45,489 nucleotides of DNA, from assembly GCF_000611645.1 (NCBI RefSeq), contig NW_014013600.1, forward strand, positions 1 through 45,489. The letters run 5' to 3'. The translations under genes and the position numbers were made by a program. The DNA is from Monoraphidium neglectum (taxonomy: Eukaryota; Chlorophyta; Chlorophyceae; Sphaeropleales; Selenastraceae). Below the pieces are notes generated by a model. That model worked only from the letters and a program-made list of their open reading frames with translations. It did not search any database and had not been told where the DNA came from. Below, one piece after another: positions 1 through 11,199 of the stretch (position 1 is its first letter; each line of letters opens with the position of its first letter).

Positions 1-1368
1 GCGCGCGACGGCGCCCGCCGCGCGGCGGCGGCGGCGCGGCCCCTCTGCCGGCGGCGCGCGGGGCCACAGCTGCTCTTGCCCTCGTCTTCGGCGTCGCTGC
101 CCCCCTCGCCAACCTCGGCTCCCTCGTCGGCTACCTCGACGCCGCGATCTGGGTGATCTGTCATCACATCGTCCGCACCGAACGCCGGCCACGCGGCGAC
201 GCTCACGCCGCTGGCGCTGCCGCCGCCGCGGCCGCCGCTGCTCAGCCAGCTCGAGGGCAGAGCCGCGGGCGCGGATGCCCATTGCGGCGCCGGCGCCGGC
301 AGCCCGCCCGCGAGGCCGCCCGCCGCGCAAGCGCCGCCCTCGCCGGCGGCGGCCGTCCAGCTGGTGGCAGCCGAGCTGAAGCTGCGCTCAGACGCGCCGA
401 GCCCGAGGCCGAGGCCGAGAGCCGGGGGCTTGGGGCCGCAGCCGGGGGCGAGGGCGCCGGTGCCGGCTTCCCCAGCGGCGGCCGCCGTCTGCAGTGCGCC
501 GCTGAGGCCGGGGACACAGGCGCTGGAGCCAGAGCCGACGCTTCGCAGTTCAGGGGCCGACCCCCAAATCTCGTCGAGCGCGGCCGACGGCGCGGTCGTC
601 GCCACCTGCGCCGCCGCCGCCGCACGCGCGCCGCCGCCGCGGCGGCCGCCGCCGCCCCCGGAGCTTGTGCGCGCCGCGCGTGCCGAGGCCGACGCAGCGC
701 GCTTGGGCGGCGGCTCGGAGCTCGCCGCTGCGCCGCTGCCGCGGTCGTCGTCTTCGCCGTTTCCGCTGCTGGCCTCGGCGGCGGCCGCCAGGGCGGCTGC
801 CTGGGCGGCAGCAATGATGTCATCGGCGCTGTCCAGGCCGAGTACATCCTTCAGTTTCTGCAGCGCCGCGTAGTTGATTCGCGAGATGTAGTGTGGCAGC
901 TGCCGCTCGGCGCACTCGCAGCCAAAGTTCACGGGTCCCGTTGGGCCGATGAGCAGCAGCGCGGCGCAGTCGTAGGCCTGGGAGGGGGTGGGATTGTGGA
1001 ATTGAATGTGTGCGTGTGTGTTTTGTATTCACTTGTGTGTTCAAGGGGAGAGAGCGACAGAGTGTGTGTGCGTGTGTGTGTGTGTGATTGTGCACCCTCC
1101 CGCATCGCGCGTGTTCTGTCCAGGGAAGCTACATGTGCGAGTGAAAAAGCTCAGGATGGTGCGAGTGTAGGGAAGGGGGAGTGGGGCATGTCGGGCATCA
1201 GGGGATGCACAGGTTGGCGGGCTCAGACGGCGGATCAGGAGCTGCAGTGGTGTGGGGTGCAGGAGCTGCAGGGTGACTTGACAGTGTGCCGCTCATCCCC
1301 CACCCCTGGCCCGAGACCCGCTCGACCTGCTGCTGCGCACCTGCGCAGCCTCCTCCTTGTCCTTGAAC
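1..1368 (-). CDS. AP2/ERF-domain protein, 3' part (partial at both ends)
   Basis: Two exons are supported, complement(<1..977) and complement(1341..1368); the gene runs off the left edge and its 5' exons were not found. The small exon encodes FKDKEEAAQ and ends at a GTGCGC donor. The next exon continues in phase with AYDCAALLLIGPTGPVNFG. Together they match the second half of an AP2 DNA-binding domain: the last strand, then the amphipathic helix with the conserved AYD and the N-F end. After the domain come a charged helix (RINYAALQKLKDVLG) and about 260 residues of Ala/Gly/Ser/Pro-rich sequence with acidic patches (GEDDD). AP2 proteins are plant and algal transcription factors, so a nuclear role is inferred. 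The first half of the domain (YRGV and WLG strands) must lie in exons further right; none could be placed between 1369 and 3433. The family call is fairly sure; the function is not. Confidence 0.6.
1005..1086. repeat. TG-rich dinucleotide tract in AP2 gene intron
   Basis: Interrupted TG repeats fill the intron between the two AP2 exons. On the transcribed (minus) strand this is a CA-rich tract in the acceptor half, about 30-110 nt before the 3' splice site at 978-979. Confidence 0.6.
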
Positions 1369-3433
1369 CTTGGGGTGGGGCGGGGAATGGGCGGCCAGCA
1401 GGGGCGTCATCGTGAGGGGTGGGGGCAGGTGCAGGTGCCGTGTTGGGAAGGAGGGGGAAGCTGCCAGGGTCACCCGCGTGCTATTGAGTGACGGTTGCCG
1501 CATCAAACCCCCAGCTGCCACGGCTTCGGGCCGCGACTGGTAACGGGGCCCCGCCTGCGCCGTCGCTGCTCGGGGCAGGCGATCCAGACACCCGCGGGGC
1601 TGCAGGCTCACCGGCCGACATGGTGTTGCTTCGCCTTGCAATTGACACGCACTCTGCGCAACCATGGTTTGAAACAGAGTTTTTACAGGCTTTAAACAGG
1701 GGCACAAGGCGCGAATGCGCTGCCATGTGGGAAGGACAGCATGGCATAAGTGCAAAGCACGTAGTGGGGGCCTCATACACATGCTGGGCGGCGAGGCGCT
1801 GTCTCAACCCAGCGTGGCTGACTGGTGGTGAGCAGTGAATTCTCGCTGCCGACGGCGACGCCCCACGCACTCTGCCGAAGCCGCGCCCGGCATGCCCCAT
1901 GCGCCCATCTTAATCGAGCCATACGTACCTCCATGTTTGTGTGATCTTGTCCCAAGTCAGTCCCGTGTAACTGCTCTGCCGCATCTGTGGCGCCACCTCC
2001 GCCCCAGCGCGGGAGCGCGGCGTTTGTGAGCCCATGTGATGGCCCTGCCGTCACGTGGCACGGTCCAAGTTTAGAAGGCGACTTTTAGAACCAAATGATT
2101 CGCTGTTGCACGCGGTGCATGCGCTGTAATGAGGAATGCGAGACGGGTGCGAGATCTAGTGTAAGCGGTGCCGCGGGCTGTTCGTGACGACGGGCCTATC
2201 GAATGAAATTGTCGTCAGTGCGGCATTCTTTGCAGCCGGCACCGAAAGATGAGAATGTCGCTCGCTCTGACCGTGCGGAGAAGCGACAACAGAGAGTGAT
2301 GTGACAGCGAAGGGTGTCTGGGAGGAAGCTTCACATATGTTTTGCCACGAGCGAGTGATTATGGTTCTGCCTGAATGTGTTGCCAAACAGCATGGGTTAC
2401 CCGCAGCCACCTGACGCGCCCACATGCCGTTGAACGCGGCTGCACGCACGGTAAATCCCAGGGTACATGGTTGGCGAGATGTGATTTACATCCTAGTTCG
2501 CACAGGCTTCACGCCCTGGAGCGCCCGGTAATAGTGCTCTGCGGCGCCCGCCCACGTACATGCAGTGCTAGTGCAGTGTGCCCGCCACCTGCGTCGTGCG
2601 CCATTAACAACCAGCTCTCAATCTCTAACATCTAGACCTTTTGAGGTGTGCGCGCCGCCTCCGGCCCACGCCGTGCGTTGGTCGACCCCCGCGCTGCGCC
2701 TGGGCCAGCGCTGACCTCGGGTGCACGTCGATGCAGGCGGGGCGGCGTTGCCTCGCTCCTTCCCAGGTGTTGCCCGCAACGTGCCTGCAAAGTGAGTGGA
2801 GCTTGGCATGAGTAACCAGGAAACACCCAAGCGCGGCGGCGCGGGGCGCCCCGGCCTGCCCCCATTCATTGAAGGGCCCTCCTGCGGCAACAAAAAGCTG
2901 CCGTGCGCGCGCGCCCCCACCTGATTTAGACGACCCTGCCTGCCGAAACGGCGCCGTTGCGCCAAGAGGGGGCGGCCAGCGGGCAACCGCAGTGCTTTGC
3001 CCCACTGTGCTCACAGACACCGATGTCCCTGGGGCGTTAGCCAAGTGTGAATTGGCACATCGAACGGTTGTGTTGGGTTGGTCATCAAACTCCTGGTGTT
3101 ATATCGCCAGGGGTAAACAAGAGGGGGCAGGGAGAGAAGTGTGCGCGGCGAGACCGACGCAGCCAAGGCACACATGCCCATGCACCAGTGCCTGGCAACC
3201 CCACTCGTATCGGTCGCGCACCTGCGCAGCGCCAACGCCGTGCGCAATGCTCCGGACCGTGCGCCTGTCACGCCGCGGAGGAATATGTGCTGCCGCGTGC
3301 ACGCACGCCTGGTCGCTGGCGGCGGCGCTGCGCCCGCCGTCGTCACCGCGGCCGCTGCGGGCCGCCAGCTGCAGCCGCACGCGGCCGGCCGCAGCCGCAG
3401 GTCTGCGGTCATCACCAGTGCGTGCACAAGCCG
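1369..3433. other. Unassigned stretch: AP2 intron/5' part and eEFSec 3' UTR
   Basis: Both strands were read in all frames. Open frames here lack family motifs, and no exon with the start of an AP2 domain could be joined to the exon at 1341-1368. The right part must contain the eEFSec 3' UTR. A minus-strand TGTAA at 2486-2490 is the only poly(A)-type element noticed and lies far from the stop. Confidence 0.4.
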
Positions 3434-6400
3434 CTACTGCCGTATGCGCCGCCGGCCGTCCTTCGCCGCAAACACAAACTTCTTGTAGCGCAGCGCCACC
3501 GCGTTGTCGCGCGCCGCCCGCTCGCCAGCCGGCGCCAGCGGCGCCGCCGAGAAGTCAAGCCGCACCTTCCCACTTGTGCCGAAGCGCCCCTCCACGGCGC
3601 CGGCCTCGCCGCGGGCGGTGGTCACGGCAGCGCCCATGAATGGGCCGACATCGGTCTCTTTCTTGAACAGGCCGCGGCAGATGGCGTGGGAGCCGTCGGG
3701 GGCGATCCGCTCGATCGTGCCGCACCTCTCCTTTGGCTGCGGGGAGGTGTGTGTGTGTGTGTCAGGGGGGTGGGGGTGCGCATTTTTCCGGAACAGAGAC
3801 AGACTGCAAAGCAACACGCTTGGCGGTGATGCATGCAGGACGCCCACAGCTGGGGATTGATGCGCCTCTCCCTCTGCTGGGAGATGGCTGGCGGCGCTCC
3901 GGATCCGAGGCTCCCGGCGTACGAGACCCAGGGGTTTGAGTGCCCCCCTCGCGGCAGACGCGCCTCAACTTTGCAGCCACCCATCCACCTGAAGCTCAGC
4001 TCAGCCAAACATGACTGCGCACCCGACCCAGCTAGCCCCCCACTCGCCAAGCCCGCACGCGTACGCAACAAAGAAACTCGCACACTCGCGCCCAGCTGCG
4101 CTTACTTTGAAGACCTGCAGCCGCGCCAGCTGCGAGGGGTCCCCAGTGTCAAGCGGCGACACGATGCGGCCGTAAAAGGCCAGGCGGCACGACCCACCCT
4201 GGGAATCTAGGTCCAGGCGTGCCCCGATGACCGCAGAGTCCTAGAGTTGAGGGTTCCAAGGCGGTTTTGGTCGGTTTGCAAGTTCAAACGGTTGGCTTGC
4301 ACGCCCTGGCGGCGGCAGGGTTGGTCGGCGCTCGGGCAGGGAGCCAGCGGCAGAGGCGACCAGGCGGTCGGCCACAGGATGCTGCCGCCGCCGCCGCCGC
4401 CCCCGCCTGCCCCCTCACCGAGGGGGCCGTCAGGGGTTGGTCAAACTTCAGGAGCGCCCACTGCGGCCCAAAGTGCACCGCCGCGTCGGCTGGAGGGCCC
4501 TCCGCTGCAGCCGCTTGGAGCAGCTGCTGGTCGTTTTGGCCCTGAATATGGGGTCTGCCCTCCAGACCGTACAGCTGGTCCTGCGTCATGGACAGACGCG
4601 CACATGGAAAATGGGCACAGGTCCACCAATCTTCAAAGCTATGGGCGTATTCCTCGTGGGGTGCAGCTGCGGGCGCGGTACCGCGGGCTGAATGCAAGAG
4701 AGCACACAAGAGCTCGCCACCTTAGCAGATAGGCAAGACAAGACGCCACGAAGCAGCCCTACAAAAAACCCTAGCCGCACTGGGCTCGGTGAAGCATGGC
4801 TGCCATGCAAGCGGGCAGGCCCGTTTTTGTGTGACGTAACATCGGGGCTTTCACCTGCCACGCGTACTCCTGCTCCCAGTCAAACGCCTCTGCTGGGGGA
4901 AGATGCAGGGACATGGCCTCCAGGCTGGAGATCATCTGCTGAAGCGCATCTGCGAAGCGGCGATGAGATTGGCTAGATCAGGCAGACGAGCAGGCCAGCT
5001 CCCCCCCCCTGGCCAGATCAGGCCAACAGGGTCAGGAAGACGCACCGTTTGGCAGATCAGCCAGAAAGAGGGAGCGGGATGACTTGTGCTCGAATGCCCT
5101 GACGCATGCATGGATGTGGGCATTTCAAGGGCCACGCATCTCGGGCGCCCGTGGCTGCACGGTTCGCCCCCCTGCAGCGCTCCCCGCCCGCCAGCCACGC
5201 GCACACCTTCCTGAGTCCCGCCCCCGCCGTCTGGCAGGCCGAAAAACGTGGCCTCTGCCATCACTGTCTCGTGGCCCACGTTGACGTGGTACTTGACCTT
5301 CCCAGGAACAGGGCCTGGGGCAGAGGGGAGGACAGGGACGCAGGGACGCGAGGATGGGGCCGCGGACGACACTGCCGCAAACAGCACAGGCAGCGAGAGC
5401 CCGGAGAGAGCGCCCACAGCCGGCAGGCCGGAACGGCGAGCGTGATGGAACAGGAGGGAGCGCTGAGCAGTTCATTGAGAGGAGGAGCAAGCAACCGCGC
5501 AGGGAGCTGCCCGCCGCTTGCGGCAAAGTCTGAATACACCAGACAGGCGCCCTGCTGGGAAAGCCGACCAGGCGCCCCCCCCGGGGTGCATTCCAGAGCC
5601 TTGCACGGCCCAAAAAGCCCCCAGCACGCACCGTCGAAAAAGCGGACCTTCTCGACCGTCGCCACCGCGCCGCAGAACGCGGGCACGCTGCCTGGCGCCG
5701 CGGCGAGCCCCCTCTCCATGAGCTTTGGGTCGAGCTGCGTCACGAGCAGCGCGGCACGGTCGCCCTGGGCGGCGGCGCGGGCGGGGCGCCTGAACATCTG
5801 GATGGACTTGACCTGGAGGTCCGGACAGAGCGAGTTTGGGGGCCGTGGGTGCATTTGGCGGACCGTGTGCAAAGTTCTAGGTCTTGAACTGAGCGCAAGA
5901 CGAGAAGTGGCTGCATGTCTGAGGTCACTGCAAGCTGGCCGCAGCAGGCGCCTTGCCGGCGCGTCCATTGGCCCCTCAGCGGCTGCAACGCTGCGCGCAG
6001 TTGGTCGCCTGTCCGCGCCGGGGCGTAGCGCCGGCGTGCCTGGCGGCTGATCTTGAGGGCTGGCAGCTCTATGGTGTCATTGACGCTGACGCCGCCCTGT
6101 GATGTGGGAGGGCACGAGAGCACACCGTAATGTGATGCTGCGAGGGCTTGGGCGAAAGTGCATGGGAAGCTTGATATTGAGGATGCTACCTCGGATAGAG
6201 GCGGCGGCAGAAGAGAGTCTGAGCACAGCCCAGGTCCACTGCAGGCATGCGCAGCTCGCGCGGCGCGCGCGGCCCGCACGCTTGGCCCCGCGTCACCTGC
6301 AGCACAGTGCCGGTGAGCACCGTGCCCTGCCCCCTGATGGCGAAGCAGTGGTCGACCGCAAACAGCAGCGGCGCGCCCGCCGCCGCCGCGCGGGGTGCAG

Positions 6401-7543
6401 CCATCCCCAGCAGCGCCCCCTTGAGCTCCTCAATGCCCTCCGCGCCCGCCGCGGCGCCGCCCGCCGCCGCGCCGTCGGCGCCGGCGCATGCGCCGGGGCG
6501 CGCGCAGACGGGCACCATTGGGGCACCCGCGAAGCGGGTGGAGGCGAAGGCGGCGCCGAGGCGCTTCTGGGCCTTTTTGATGGCTTTGGGGCGATCTTGC
6601 TCTGGGATGAGGTCCGTTTTGTTGAGCGCAACCACCAAGTGCTGCGCCGCCATCTCTCCGACCACCAGGCACTCGGCCGTCTGCGCTTGGAGGCCTGGGG
6701 GAAGCAAGGGAGTGGGCCATGAGGGGTGGGAAAGGGGCACTCGTGGTGCTGCAGGTGCTGCCGATGCGGCTGTCGCCGCCGCTGCCACTTCTGCTGATGC
6801 TGATGTGTGCTTTGTCGCACAGACGCGCGCACACACACAGGCACATGCTCGCACGCACACAAAAACATACAGGCGCACGAGCACACATGCGAGAGAGCGC
6901 TCTTGCACATCCACCACCCCAACCTTCCCCTGCTCAGCCGCCCACCCTTTGTGATGTCCACTACCAGCACCATCATATCAATGATCCGGGCACCTGGGAC
7001 AGGGTGGACGGGCAGATATGAAAGAGCTGGCAACTGCACCTGCGTCGATGCGAGCAGGAGGTGACCACGCTACCCGGCATGCATCGCAGCGATCCCCCCT
7101 GCAGGCGCGGCCACACACCCCCGATGATGGTGCGGATGAGGGACGCGTGGCCCGGGCAGTCCACCAGCGTGAACTGCAGCTCGTTGTAGGGCAGGTGCGC
7201 CAGGTGGCGCGGCAGCGGCGCGGCGAACGCGCTGAAGCCGAGGTCCAGCGTGATGCCGCGCTCGCGGCTCTGCGGATGCTTGTCGAGCGCCGCCGTGGAC
7301 AGCGTCGATGACAGCGCCGCGACTGCGAGGTTGGACGGGCGCAGCGGCGGCGCAGCGGCGGCGCAGGCTGTCCTTGGCCAGGCCGGCACGCAGCGGCGGC
7401 AAGCGCTAGCGGGGCAGTGAGCGCGGTCATGTCTGCGCAGTCGCCTGGCGCTCAACCTCACCTAAACTCGTCTTGCCGCTATCCACATGGCCGAGAACAC
7501 CCACATTGATGTTGAGCACTCGGTGCTCGCGGGGCTCCGCCAT
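3434..7543 (-). CDS. EEFSEC: Selenocysteine-specific elongation factor eEFSec (SelB-type GTPase)
   Basis: Exons: complement(join(3434..3736, 4106..4240, 4419..4580, 4855..4949, 5207..5314, 5632..5812, 6040..6096, 6297..6694, 6946..6993, 7119..7322, 7462..7543)), 590 aa, close to the human length of about 596. It delivers Sec-tRNA(Sec) to the ribosome at UGA codons with SBP2 and the SECIS element, in the cytoplasm. The GTPase motifs are intact: G1 GHVDSGKT (residues 18-25), DCPGH (82-86) and NKTD (136-139). Family-specific stretches follow: HPQSRERGITLDLGFSAF, DHCFAIRGQGTVLTG, VGHETVMAE and RGLFKKETDVGPFMGA, the last in domain IV. The start is the ATG just before the P-loop, as in other family members. 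All introns are GT-AG except the one after the exon at 6040-6096, which begins GC. It is tandem with the DHHC gene. No frameshift was seen, so the gene looks functional. Confidence 0.95.
3747..3763. repeat. Short (GT)n tract in eEFSec intron 10
   Basis: GT dinucleotides on the plus strand, that is (CA)n on the transcript, 10-25 nt before the acceptor of the last eEFSec exon. Confidence 0.7.
6038..6040 (-). other. GC-type 5' splice site in eEFSec
   Basis: Exon 5 ends with the codons for ISRQ and must join VKSIQMF at 5812, which matches the eEFSec family exactly and keeps the frame. The intron then starts GCACGC instead of GT. No in-frame GT donor nearby gives a family-like junction. Confidence 0.75.
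6830..6890. repeat. CA-rich tract (TG on the transcript) in eEFSec intron 3
   Basis: Alternating CA/CG dinucleotides on the plus strand, lying 55-115 nt after the donor of the exon at 6946-6993. Confidence 0.6.
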
Positions 7544-7983
7544 TACGGTATTGTTCTATCGGCGAGATCAAGACCTGGCTCGGGCTGTTGTACAGTATAG
7601 AATGATGTGACAGACCGATGCCCCACCAATCACAAGGAGTTTTATGCAGATATGTACACAGCAGCGGCCAGGGCCAGCCACTCATATGACTCAGTGACCA
7701 ACAGTGGCTTTGGGTGTGCTGGCGTGTATCGCACAAAGGCGTGTATCGCACAAGCGCTTCGCTGTCCTGCAGCTGCAGCCCAGCTGAATTTTACTCTGCG
7801 CGGTAGCTGGGGAGCACAGCCATCATGCGGGGAGAGGGCTCCATGCGGCAGGCAAGGTAATTGCTGCGCTGCCAGTGCGTATGAAACCCGCAGCCGGCGC
7901 ACTGGCGCGCAGCCGCCTTTTTGGCCTCGCAGCCCTGATTCAGAAGGTACTGCTGCGGCAAGGGCTCATCACTCATACACACA
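7544..7983. other. Spacer between DHHC 3' end and eEFSec start
   Basis: Short tandem-gene spacer of 440 nt that must hold the DHHC 3' UTR and the eEFSec promoter and 5' UTR. No conserved coding sequence and no clear TATA or TGTAA element was seen. Confidence 0.5.
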
Positions 7984-10472
7984 CTACCGCTTGTAACTCG
8001 GCAGCCGCACGCCAGGGTCAAAGACAGTCGGGTACGACGTCCCGCCGGGCGTGGGCCGGACGGGCGGCCAGCACCACTCGTCGGCGCTCTCGCCCAGCAC
8101 CTCCCGCAGGTTGTTGCACACGCCTGCGCAGGGTGCGAAAGGGCACAGCCTGCAGTTGGTGGCTGAACAGAGGAGCCGGTGGGGGCCACAAACGCCCCGA
8201 AATCAGCTGCGAGCCCCTTACAGGCCCCAACCAAAAACATTTTGGCTTGCCGCAGCCAAATTCTATCCTCGTATTCATGTGCCAACTGGCACCCGCGCTA
8301 CACAGCGCCGCGGCTGGGGACGCCGCAAAAGCTGTCACAGAAGGGACACCAGACCCTGCGCGGGCCTCACCTATGTCGTACGGATGCGCCCCTCGCGGCG
8401 CCCCAGCCAGCGGCATCGCGGAGACCAGCTGAGCCGTCACGCCCTCGCGCCACTCAATAGTGGTCTTGTTGGTGAGCACCATGCGCACGTGAAACGACAG
8501 CAGCGACGACAGCGCGACCGCGGCCGGCGCGGCCAGGCAGAAGGCCAGGCCCTACAGCATTACAGCGGCGAACGCGCACACGTGGCACAGTGAGCCAAGC
8601 TGCGCGGCTTGGGGCAAACAAGCAACGCGGCGGCATGCAAGCAGCCAACGCCTGGGCGTGCAAAGTTGTGTCTGATGCAGACGCCACACTGCAGAGCACA
8701 TGGGTGAGCTGCTGCGAGCGCTTGTTCTGGTGGCGCAAGCGCATTCATGCGCGCATACCTCGAGGACCAGGTGCACCCAGAGGCCCGCACTGCCCGCCTC
8801 GGTGACGCGGCCGGAGGGGCCCGTCCTGCGGGTGAGCGAAAGGTGACATCCCATTGCGCCAGCTCCACTTTTGAGGTGGCAGCGGCAGGCTCTTTCCGGA
8901 CAGCGGCTCATGCAGGGCGTTTGCAAAACCACAGGCAAAGGCATGTTGGCCGGTGTCCCCTGATGCCACCGCTGTAGCCGTACCTGAGCACGCGGTCTGC
9001 AGACACCGCGCTCAGCACGTGCCATGCATGCGCCAGCAGCAAGCCCGTCGCGTGCCACAGCGCGGCGACTCCATACAGCAGCAGCAGGAAGAAGGCGCGG
9101 TAATTGCCGTGGCCCACGCAGTTGCCGGTCCTGCAAAGGGTCGGGTGAGGTCCGGGTGGTGCGGGCGGCCGAGGCAGAGGCGAGCAAGGTGCAGCTAGGC
9201 ACAACGCGGGTGGGGCGCAGGGGGGGCCTGCACGGCGGCAGCAGGGGCGAGGCTCGCCCGGGAACAGCCCAGCCCCAGGAAAGGAGTCAGGCCATAGGGC
9301 GGGGCGCCCCCAGGCCATCTCGTCGGCTCACCAGGGGCAGTGGTGGTCCATCCGCAGCACGCATCTCTGGCAGACGCTGCAGTGGTGCGTCCGCGGCGGC
9401 TTGTGGACGCCGCACTTCTGGCAGAAACGCAGGCCCCCGTCCTGCGAGCCATGCAGGCGACGACATGGGGGCCGCCGCACGTCATTCACAAGCTTTTGAT
9501 GGCCAACTCAGCCATTGCCACTGAGGCAGGTAGCGGAACAGGACGTGGTTGGTCAAGCGCAGTCAATCCTGGAGCCTTGACAGAGTCAACCGAGTCAAAC
9601 CTGGGCGCCGCACCTTCTTCTTGACCTCCTGGAGCTTGGGGCCGTCCTCAGCGTCCGGCTGCCAGCCGGCAGGCACCCTGCATGAGCGATGCGAGGGCAT
9701 CCAGGGGTGGAGGGGCGGCAGGATGGGCTTCCCCTGCCACACAGCATGAGCCATTTTGACTGGAATCGCTCGTTGATGGGCGCCCCAGCAACGCTGCTAC
9801 CTCGAAGCAGCGCCTGGGCGCCACGTGCGGCGCCAGCAATCCGCTTGCTCCTTACGCTTAGTTGCTTCGCCGCACCTTCCAGGGTCGAAGAAGATGCACG
9901 CCACGAAGCACCAGAGCGCGAGAACCGTTGTGACCGTCAGCACCGCCAGGTTGGACATGCCAGGCACGCTCACACTCAACCATGGCAGGATCTGTGGCGT
10001 ATGTGAGGGCGCAGATCTGCAGTGTGCCGCAATGCGATCTGTGATCAGGCAGCGCCATGCCTTTCTCGCCTGCAGCCAACGAGCGCCAAAGGTGGCGCGC
10101 CGCCGCCACGGCGATATCCCCTCACAGGAGTTGCCCGGGACATGTGTGCTCTGCGCGTCGCCACGCAGCAGCAGTGCCCTCGGCTCCGCCCATGGCGCGC
10201 CCCTAGCTCGCTGGGTGCCCGATGCGAGGTGCACCGCGCAGCTGCGCGCATAGCAGCACCCCGTTGCTTCCAGACAAAGTTGTCCAGTTTAAAGCCCACG
10301 CACCGCCCGACAACGCACGCTGTAGGCCCCTGCAACCCACCGCGCAGGTGACGCAGACCACATAGAGGTAGACAAAAGTGGACAGCACGCCCGCCACCGC
10401 CCAGTCCCACTTGAGGCCGCGCGCCCTGGCCGCGCTGCCAATCAGCGCCAGCGTCGCCGCAGACGCGAGCAT
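7984..10472 (-). CDS. DHHC-type protein S-palmitoyltransferase
   Basis: Exons: complement(join(7984..8123, 8371..8551, 8759..8825, 8984..9130, 9332..9441, 9614..9677, 9876..9991, 10341..10472)), 318 aa. It transfers palmitate to cysteines of membrane-associated proteins. The cysteine-rich domain is complete: [15 protein letters not shown], then CSVCQRC, then DHHCPW, with DHHC at residues 136-139, followed by [12 protein letters not shown]. Four hydrophobic segments lie at about 24-44, 56-79, 151-178 and 213-235, the standard topology with the catalytic loop between the second and third. DPGR precedes the domain, TTIE (242-245) is the TTxE motif, and HPYDIG begins the usual C-terminal region. 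The ATG at 10472 is the first in frame after an upstream stop and sits just before the first membrane segment, as in plant PATs. It is head-to-head with the gene at 11200. Substrate and membrane cannot be told. Confidence 0.93.
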
Positions 10473-11199
10473 CTCCTCCCCGACGCCACCGCTGCCGCCG
10501 TCGTTGCCGCCGCCGGGGCGGCCGGCCGGGCGGCGCCGGGCGCCCGGGCGGGGGTGGGGCGGCGGCGAGGGCGGCGCGCCGGGTGGCGCGCGCGCCGTCG
10601 CTCCCAGGACACCACACCAAACCGGGCAAGCTGCTGGCAGTTAGCTTGCAATGTCCCCAATAAGCCCAAAGTGGGTCTGTGGGTGCTGGGCGGCTGCCGC
10701 TGGAGTAGATACAACGAGCCAAAAGCGGTTGCTTGCAACTGGCACTGCTGCAGCAGCTCGAGCAGCAGCACACCTACTCCCACCACGTTGCGCCTCAGGT
10801 TTGAACGCGCCGTCGTGGAGGGCACGCTGCATGCACTTGTGCGGAAACACGTGTCAATTCCTCGATCAGTCCGGAAGATATCAAGGTCTGCACTTGGTGT
10901 CCCAGATCGCTGACAAATGAGGATCGGATTGTTCAATACACCTTGAAAAATGAGGCATCTATGCACTTTTGACTGGGGATTTCACATTCTCAGCAGGGTA
11001 ACCAGTGATGATGTGGTCGATCTACTGATGAAACGCCGGCTTGCTCTCGTTTGGACCTCCGTACATTGATTTATCGGCGACGAACGATCAGATTCTTCTT
11101 ATAGCAGGCGCCACACTCGCAGCGCCTCTTCGCAAAGGTGATACAGGGTGACGTTTTGGATGCGCACTTTCGCCCTTGGCGGGTTCAGCGGCCACAGCC
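10473..11199. other. Divergent intergenic region (DHHC / 264-aa gene)
   Basis: 727 nt between two genes transcribed away from each other, so both promoters must be here. The part next to the DHHC start is extremely GC-rich (about 10490-10600); from about 10840 to 11110 it is clearly richer in A+T. No convincing TATA box was identified. Confidence 0.5.

Noticed and set aside
153..1415. Long plus-strand open frame rich in Arg/Ala
   Set aside because: It is the antisense shadow of the AP2-gene exon; the minus frame carries a recognisable AP2 half-domain and proper splice sites.
2156..3427. Minus-strand frames as candidate 5' AP2 exons
   Set aside because: None contains a YRGV or WLG-type strand, and none ends with a donor of the phase needed to join the exon at 1341-1368.
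9339..9485. Alternative minus frame full of Cys/Arg over the DHHC exon
   Set aside because: Out of frame with the zinc-binding CRD, which is perfect in the chosen frame.
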